DNA of 64,000 nt from the NCBI GenBank assembly GCA_008477525.1, contig SPDT01000001.1:4340001-4404000 (forward strand). The letters run 5' to 3'. Shown here in pieces: positions 57,900-64,000 of this stretch. Every line of letters begins with the position of its first letter. The first letter of the stretch is position 1. Source of the DNA: Hypomyces perniciosus (taxonomy: Eukaryota; Ascomycota; Sordariomycetes; Hypocreales; Hypocreaceae). Made by a program: the position numbers and the translations under genes. The notes beneath the pieces are model-generated. The model saw only the letters and a list, made by a program, of their open reading frames with translations, was not told the origin of the DNA and made no database searches.

Positions 57900-58650
57900 T
57901 TGTAATCGAGGGGGGGTTGGCCAGGGATGCAAAGAGGCAAGTTGATGCTGGTTGTTGGGATTTCGACAGTTTGGTTGATCGATTCGGGAGCGAAATCAAC
58001 GGGCGATCTTTGAGGATTTTGAAGGAAAACGGAGGACGTGTCAGTAGATGTGCATGCATGCATGAGATGAAGGAACCAAGATCGGAGACTACTCACGAGT
58101 CACCACCATGAATGGATGATTGGCTGATGTGCCAATCATAGACGTCTGAGGTCATCAGCCAATGAGGGGTAGGTGTTGTTTGCTTAGTCATAATCATGTG
58201 ACATCGTATTAGTGGTGATTGATCCTCGGTAACAATATCCGGAGGTACGGAGTACTAGACTAGTAGTAGTAGTGAGTGAATACCACCACGAAACAATTGG
58301 AAAAGGAAGTGAACAGAGTTGGTGAAATACAATTTGCATAAGGATACATGCGACTATAAAGGTGTAGTATTATGAAGATCTAGGTGCAAGGATCCCATTG
58401 CCTTTAGTATTAAATATGCAATGACAGAGACAATGCAACAGCGGCTCAATTAGTATTATCTGCCGCCGCACTTCCCGGATATACCCTCCCCGCTCTAAGC
58501 CGAAGCGTACCGAGACGGAAGCTCCTCTCCGTCAACCCTCCCGCTCGCTGCTATTATAAACATCTTGTCTTATCCTTTCATCTGTTTTGTGAATCTTGAT
58601 CGAACACCTCTTCGCCTCCTTTTGATACCCTCAACGTCATATTCTCCGTA
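57900..58650. promoter_or_regulatory. Divergent promoter region of ubc2 and erg10 with a CCAAT cluster
   Basis: 751 bases between two start codons. ATTGGCTGATG at 58119-58129 and its exact reverse complement CATCAGCCAAT at 58153-58163 form an 11-base inverted repeat, each carrying a CCAAT box. A third CCAAT lies between them at 58132-58136. CCAAT is the core of the fungal HAP/CBC complex. A GTAC-type motif with an AGT tract is at 58244-58275. Confidence 0.6.
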
Positions 58651-60012
58651 ATGTCCGCGGCACAGCTCAGATCATCCAGGCTCTCTGGCCAACTCGCCAG
58701 ACATGTGAAATCGGCTCGCCACTTCTCGACCGGAGCTGTGCTTCGGAAGGAGATTCAAGATGCCTACATCTTGAGTGCTGCGCGGACGCCGACTGCAAAG
58801 GCAAGCTTTTTTTTCTCATTAATACCAGCATTACTATTTCCCAATAAGACATGAGCTTACAGTCCGTAGTTCAATGGCTCCTTTCTCTCAGTGCCTGCTC
58901 CCAAGCTTGGCGCAACAGCCATCAAGGCTGCTCTTGAAAAGTCCAAGGTCCCCGTTGAGAAGATTTCTGATGTGTATATGGGCAATGTGATTGCAGGCTC
59001 CATTGGCCAGGCGCCAGCTCGTCAGGCGTCTATCTTTGCCGGCCTTCCTTCGTCAGTAGAGGCCATCACCATCAACAAGGTCTGCTCCTCCGGCCTTAAG
59101 GCCGTTGTCTTCGCAGCTCAAAACATCCAGCTGGGGCTTGCAGAGGCGCAGATTGCTGGTGGTATGGAGAACATGTCTCGAGTTCCTTACTACCTACCTC
59201 GCGCTAGCAGCTTGCCTGCCTTTGGCCACGCCAAGCTGGAGGATGGCTTGATCAAGGATGGTTTGACCGATGTGTATGACCAGTTCCACATGGGCAACTG
59301 TGCAGAGAACACAGCCAAGGTACACGGCATCACACGAGAGGCGCAAGACGAATACGCAATCCTGTCCTACACGAACGCCCAAAAGGCCTGGGCTGAGAAG
59401 GCCTTTGCTGACGAGATTACCCCTGTGACTGTCTCGTCCAAGAAGGGTGATATTATTATCGACACTGACGAAGGTTACTTGGACATCAAGCTCGAGAAGG
59501 TGCCCACTCTAAAGCCTGCATTTGTTCGTGACGGAACCGGCACCGTCACCGCAGCCAACTCATCGACCTTGAACGACGGAGCTAGTGCCTTGGTCCTGGG
59601 AAGCAAGGCTATTGCGCAGCAGTATGGGTCTGGCTCCCGAGTCCTGGCCAAGATCATCTCTCATGCCGACGCCGCCATGGACCCCATTGACTTCCCCATC
59701 GCCCCGTCCAAGGCAGTTACCATTGCGCTGGAACGCGCTGGCATCACCAAGGACCAGGTTGCTGTGTGGGAGTTCAACGAAGCCTTTGCCGCTGTCATTC
59801 TGGCGAACCAGAAGATCCTTGGCCTTGAGGGCGCCAAGGTGAACCCTCTAGGCGGTGCCATCTCACTAGGACACGCGCTGGGCAGCTCTGGATCACGAAT
59901 TCTGACGACGCTGCTGCACCAGTTGAAGCCCGGCGAATATGGTGTCGCCGCCATCTGCAACGGAGGCGGAGCGGCGACTGCGCTGGTTGTGCAGAGGGTC
60001 GAGTCTGTGTAA
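58651..60012 (+). CDS. erg10: Acetyl-CoA C-acetyltransferase (acetoacetyl-CoA thiolase), probably mitochondrial
   Basis: Condenses two acetyl-CoA to acetoacetyl-CoA, the first step of mevalonate/ergosterol synthesis, or runs in reverse in ketone and isoleucine breakdown. Two exons (58651-58800 and 58870-60012) encode 430 residues. The first 30 residues are basic, Ser-rich and without acidic residues ([29 protein letters not shown]), fitting a mitochondrial presequence. The thiolase catalytic residues are Cys122 (NKVCSSG), His385 ([12 protein letters not shown]) and Cys413 (CNGGGAATA). The intron (58801-58869) starts AAG|GCAAGC, a GC donor, and ends GTAG; no GT donor is available, and the join restores TPTAKFNGSF. 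It resembles fungal Erg10A, the mitochondrial paralogue, rather than the cytosolic form. Confidence 0.95.
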
Positions 60013-60455
60013 AGATGAATGATGTAGATTCGGATATAAGATCATATCAGCAATGTGTTTGATGAAAATTTAAATATATAATTGAATGGGCAATTGTTGA
60101 TGGAACACGGTTCCAACTTTCATCATCAGCGTTCAATGAAAAAGGGGTCGAGTGTGGCTACAAGCCAAAGACACGAACCCACGCATTGCTGCTGTCAATT
60201 ACTAAAAGTTCAACCCGGATATGAAGACAAAACGAACTAATGAATGATCCTTAAACTTTGTCAATCAAGAAGAAAAATCTGAACGACCTCATTGTGTTTG
60301 TATTGTCAGTGACACAATGCCAAGTAGGGATGCGCCACAATCCCTGGAGAAGCGCGACGCCACAACGTGCCTGAAAATATGGGCGTCCTCACCTCAATCC
60401 AGCCTCACCGAAGCTCCAACAGTGAGCCTTCAACATCACCATTTGTACCTTCACC
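60013..60455. other. Intergenic region between erg10 and the PCI-domain gene
   Basis: 443 bases carrying the thiolase 3' end and a short promoter. No feature is recognised. Confidence 0.4.
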
Positions 60456-62219
60456 ATGTCTCTCGTCACCCAATTCCTCTCCCAAATTCGACAGCAGGTC
60501 CGCTCACAGCAGGGCGATCTTCTAAGGTCATGGCTCCAAGTGGAACCAGGCTCACCAAAACAATATCACGACCTGGCCACTGAGCTACGCGCCAAGTTCA
60601 GCGGCCAGGAGAGCATCGAAAATGTGGTCGAATCCAACCTCCCACAGGAAGATGACCTCCCAGAGGGTCAGGCGACAGCGTGGCCGGGATTGATAGCCTT
60701 TATCAAGGACTACTTGACATACTGGAGAGACGTCAAATTCGACGATTTGCTGGAGGCACATCAACTGCTCAGTGGGCTGGTCAAGTGAGCTCTCAGCATC
60801 AGCATCTCACGGTCGAGAATGCGACATCTCAGATCAGATCAACAAATGCTAACGCGGCATTCAGCTCATGCGCCACGGCCTTTGCGCATCCTACCTACGG
60901 CACAATGCTCTTGCAGGTCAGCATGTCGCTCTCGGAAACACTCTCACGTCTCACCATGAATCTCAACCGTCGCCCGGACCTGACCCGCCGCATCCGCGTT
61001 GTCGACGACGACAACCGCAAGTCAGTCGCCGAGTCCTCAGCCGAGATTATTCAAAAGATATTTACTACCTGCTTGACTGATCGGTCGGGTAGCCGCACCA
61101 GCCGTCCTGAGGGGAAGAGAGTCGGCGTGTATATGTTTGCCAACCTGGTGCTGAAGCTGTTATTTGCCGTATGTTTTTTTTTCTCACTCACTCAGAAGCG
61201 TATCTGATGTAGAATATACGAAAGCGATGAGCTAACATATCGTTCCCCAGTGTCGAAGGACGCAATTGGCAAAAATGATCTTCGTCAACATCGAAACCAT
61301 CTCACCACCACTCTCTCTCTACCCAGCCGCCCAGCGCGTCACGTTTCTCTACTACCTTGGCCGCTTCAACTTCTCCAACCACCACTATCACCGCGCTGCC
61401 CTCTGTCTCCAAGAGGCCTACCTTCAGACCCCCTCCGAGCTCATCTCTCACCGCGCCAACATCCTCACCTACCTCATTCCCAGCAACCTCCTCCTCGGCC
61501 GCTTCCCCTCCAACGCCCTCCTCTCAAGGCCCGAGGCCCAGTCCCTCAAACCCATCTTCCTCCCCCTTTGCATGGCCATCCGCTCCGGCAACTTCATCCA
61601 CTTCCAGCAGCACCTCGCCGCCCACGAGTCCTGGCTCTTTGAAAAGGGCCTCCTCCTCACTCTCACCCACCGGCTCCGTCCTCTACTCTGGCGTGCCCTC
61701 AGCCGCAAGACGTTCCTCCTCATCTACGTGCCCCCCACGGACGCCACGTCTCGCAAGGCTGCCACCCTCGACATCGCAGATCTGCACACCGTCGCTACTT
61801 ACATCCAGCACCGTCTCGAAGGCTGGCTACCCTCAAACCCAACGTCCGCGCGCAGCCGTCCACCCCATGTCAACGCCATCTTCATGCAAGCCCTCAAGAA
61901 CAACGTCCAGCTCCCCACCGAAACAACGCTTGTCCCTCCACCGGGCGGGCCCCAGAAGCTTCGTCCTAACGAGGGGCTTATATGGGGCAACACAGAGGTT
62001 ACTTTCGACGACGTGGAGCTCATGGTCGCGACGCTGGTTCAGCAGGGCTTCATGCATGGATTTGTGGCGCATAACCAGCGGAGGTTTGCCATCATTGGCG
62101 CGAAGGCAAAGGGAAGCCCTCTCCTAGCAGGATGGCCGAATGTGTGGCAGACGATTAGGGATAGAAGGTATGAGGAGGATTTTGACCTGGATAAGGTGCC
62201 TGGATGGGTGACGTTGTAA
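60456..62219 (+). CDS. PCI-domain protein of the Thp1/Csn12/PCID2 family
   Basis: Three exons (60456-60784, 60865-61168, 61251-62219) encode 533 residues. The N-terminal two thirds are helical repeats; the YYLGRFNFSNHHYHRAALCLQEAYLQTP segment is a TPR-like unit typical of this family. The PCI winged helix lies near the end (TEVTFDDVELMVATLVQQGFMHGFVAHNQRRFAIIGAK). Related proteins are Thp1 in TREX-2 mRNA export, PCID2, and Csn12 associated with the COP9 signalosome; I cannot separate these from sequence alone. The middle splice junctions restore SCATAFAHPTYG and the CRRTQLAK helix. The C-terminal half is unusually C-rich on the coding strand (61390-61870), which creates long false frames on the opposite strand and in another frame. 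Confidence 0.88.
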
Positions 62220-63120
62220 TAATACCGGTAGGATGAGGACAGCAGGACTTGGATATGTAATACTACGTGGCTATCAGGTCGCTCAAATTGCGAGATAGAA
62301 ACAATGATACCCCTGAACCATCACGTACTAGAACGAGACATAACAACATCACATATGCGAATCACTCAAGGACACACTGTTTAATCTTCTACCTATCCCT
62401 GACCAGAGCACCATACAAGAACATAATTCATAAGCATATGCTCTTATTCCCCCCCTCCCCACCCCTACCCCAAAATCCAAGATCTCCTATTTCCAACTCC
62501 AAAAAGGCCTGTTCTGCTCCTCAGGGCAAGAGAAAATGGATCAAAAAAGAAGTAGCCTCCTCAAATCCCCGACACCATGCATCGTGATTCCCAAACAGAA
62601 ACCCGCTATTCACTCCTCATTTTTAGTCTGCCCAACTTGCAAAAAGTCCGAAAAAAAGTTTCTCCCGATATTTAATGGGGGGTATCGACGGCCAAGAATC
62701 CAAAAAAAACGACGAATGGCCACAAGTGACCCAAATAGTTTGAAAGAAGTTTCCCAGGAAATGGGAGGAGTAGATCTCGCTGCAGGCGTACCGAGAAACA
62801 TCGGCAAAGGAAAGAACCTGCAGTGCTCCATAGACAATAAACACTATCGCCGACAGGGGTATTGGCTGGAAAGATATGTAAGGCAATAAACGAATTCAGA
62901 TGAATATAATAGCCATATATATGGCGGTGAAGTGAAAAATGCATGCGACGAAGGTAAGGTCGCCAGCCGTAGTGAGCAGAGCAAAAAGGAGCTCCGTCAC
63001 ATAACATGGATCCCAGAGCCACATAAGTGGCAGGTATATATAAGGCGCGCTGAGAAGTATGAAATCGACACTGAAGTGGACCAAAGACACAGATCCGCCA
63101 GATGCCAAGCAGCGAGTCAC
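62220..63120. other. Convergent intergenic region
   Basis: 901 bases between the PCI-domain gene stop and the SUN-family gene stop. It is A-rich at 62520-62720. Several overlapping short frames are present but none looks like a protein. Confidence 0.45.
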
Positions 63121-64000
63121 TTAGAAGAAACAAGTAGCAGCGACAAATGCGACAATTAGACCAGCAAAGGCGGCACTGCCTTGTTGACGACCCGCCTCGG
63201 CCTTCTTATCGCCGCTGGGGGCGGAGGTGCCCTGAGACTGTGAGGATCCAGAGGTTGGCGATGCTTCTTGAGGCGAAGAGGTGCCATTCTCATGGAATAC
63301 ACCAGGCTTCACAGTAGGGTGTGCGCCATAGCTGTCATATGTGGTAGATGAGTCGCTAGTTGAGTCGCTAGTTGAGTCAGAAGCATCACCTGATCCAGTG
63401 GTAGACGCCTGCGTTGTGGAGGCACCCGCTGTGGGTGATGAATCGGAGCTCGTTGGTGTATCCGATGCCTTTGTTGAGGACGGCTTAACAGACGTTGACT
63501 TTGGTGCTTGAGCTGCGTGCTGGCCCGAGTCCGCCGTGCGGCTCGGTCCAGAACTGGAACTGCCTGATCCAGAGCTGTCTGATCCGGAACTGCTTGATCC
63601 AGAACCAACGTTGAAAGTCACAATGTTGGCAGTGCCCCCCTTGGGGACGGTGACAACACAGAAGGAAGCACCACCAGCACCAACAGACGCCAGGTTGCTA
63701 TTAACCTTGCCACTAGGGTTCGGGTTAATTTCGCAGGGCAACCCATTACAATCACCATCAGGGCACTCGATCCGAACACCAAAGGTAGGTAACGTGTTCT
63801 TCAACGGGGAGTCCTCCCAGATGGGATTGAAGCCGAGCTTCACAAACGTGATTCCATTGCCATCGGTATTGGCACCAGCAACATAATAAGCCCAGTTGCC
63901 GACAGGGCTCTTTTCATCGCCCCAGATACAGCCCTCCACACCAGTTCCAGGTGGGTTGATATAATAACTAAAAGCAAGGTTAATAGGTTAATTCCAAGTG
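63121..64000 (-). CDS. SUN-family cell-wall protein, C-terminal part with GPI-like tail (runs off the right edge)
   Basis: The visible last exon is 63967-63121 on the minus strand; an acceptor at 63968-63969 shows that upstream exons lie beyond the window. The exon begins YYINPPGTGVEGCIWGDEKSPVGNW, then YYVAGANTDGNG, FVKLGFNPIW and CNGLPCEINP with paired cysteines, then AGGASFCVVTVPKGGTANIV. This is the conserved cysteine-rich end of fungal SUN-family (Sun4/Uth1/Sim1/Adg3-type) secreted beta-glucan-related proteins. About 150 Ser/Thr-rich residues follow, with a hydrophobic C-terminus (AAFAGLIVAFVAATCFF) preceded by small residues, the pattern of a GPI-anchor signal. This suggests a GPI-anchored wall or membrane member. 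No C-terminal hydrophobic tail occurs in classic Sun4, so it may belong to a separate subgroup. Confidence 0.85.

Noticed and set aside
61357..62127. 256-codon Ser/Pro-rich frame overlapping the PCI-domain gene
   Set aside because: Shadow of a C-rich exon in another frame; the PCI frame has clear domain matches and good splice junctions.

Overview
The window is nuclear DNA from a filamentous ascomycete (Pezizomycotina). The genes are split by short introns, mostly 45-100 bases, with GT donors, CTAAC/CTGAC-like branch sites and AG acceptors. The proteins are typical fungal orthologues: a 923-residue kinesin-1, a Zn2Cys6 regulator, a SUN-family wall protein, an ArAE_2-type membrane protein and Nma111. 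Gene content and the many GTAC-type intergenic palindromes resemble Eurotiomycetes, but that placement is an inference. There are no operons, phage or CRISPR, and I found no tRNA or rRNA gene.

Layout. 1-4.9 kb: a divergent mitotic pair, the 5' part of an INCENP-like gene (minus, running off the left edge) and condensin SMC2 (plus). 5.2-6.7 kb: a membrane-anchored MOSC protein. 6.7-14.0 kb: 7.3 kb without a supportable gene, rich in simple repeats and GTAC palindromes. 14.0-16.4 kb: a Zn2Cys6 regulator. 17.1-20.4 kb: a Mob3/phocein-like gene, divergent from a ZNG1-type CobW GTPase. 20.4-21.05 kb: a small element bounded by imperfect inverted repeats. 21.4-25.2 kb: CCR4-NOT subunit NOT2 and a Cue1-like ER protein. 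27.0-31.8 kb: a large J-domain protein and a small Myb-like protein. 33.6-38.5 kb: the serine protease Nma111 and ESCRT-associated Ist1. 39.0-40.9 kb: a zinc-knuckle gene with an apparent in-frame stop. 41.4-46.8 kb: AP-2 sigma and a large ArAE_2/DUF2421 membrane protein. 47.2-52.4 kb: SAGA subunit Spt3, a PP2A leucine carboxyl methyltransferase and a conserved membrane protein. 53.1-58 kb: kinesin-1 and the E2 enzyme Rad6/Ubc2. 58.6-62.2 kb: mitochondrial acetoacetyl-CoA thiolase and a PCI-domain protein. 63.1 kb to the right edge: the 3' part of a SUN-family gene.

Function. Nearly all genes are housekeeping: chromosome segregation, transcription and mRNA decay, ubiquitin and ER quality control, membrane traffic, sterol precursor synthesis and cell wall. 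They are linked by position, not by one pathway. Exon models were built by hand from splice signals. Every complete model keeps one reading frame with a total coding length divisible by three, except the zinc-knuckle gene, where one TAG interrupts an otherwise continuous model. I found no new multigene system. The least explained parts are the GTAC palindrome family, the inverted-repeat element at about 20.4-21.05 kb, the in-frame TAG, a GC-AG intron and the 7.3 kb gene desert.
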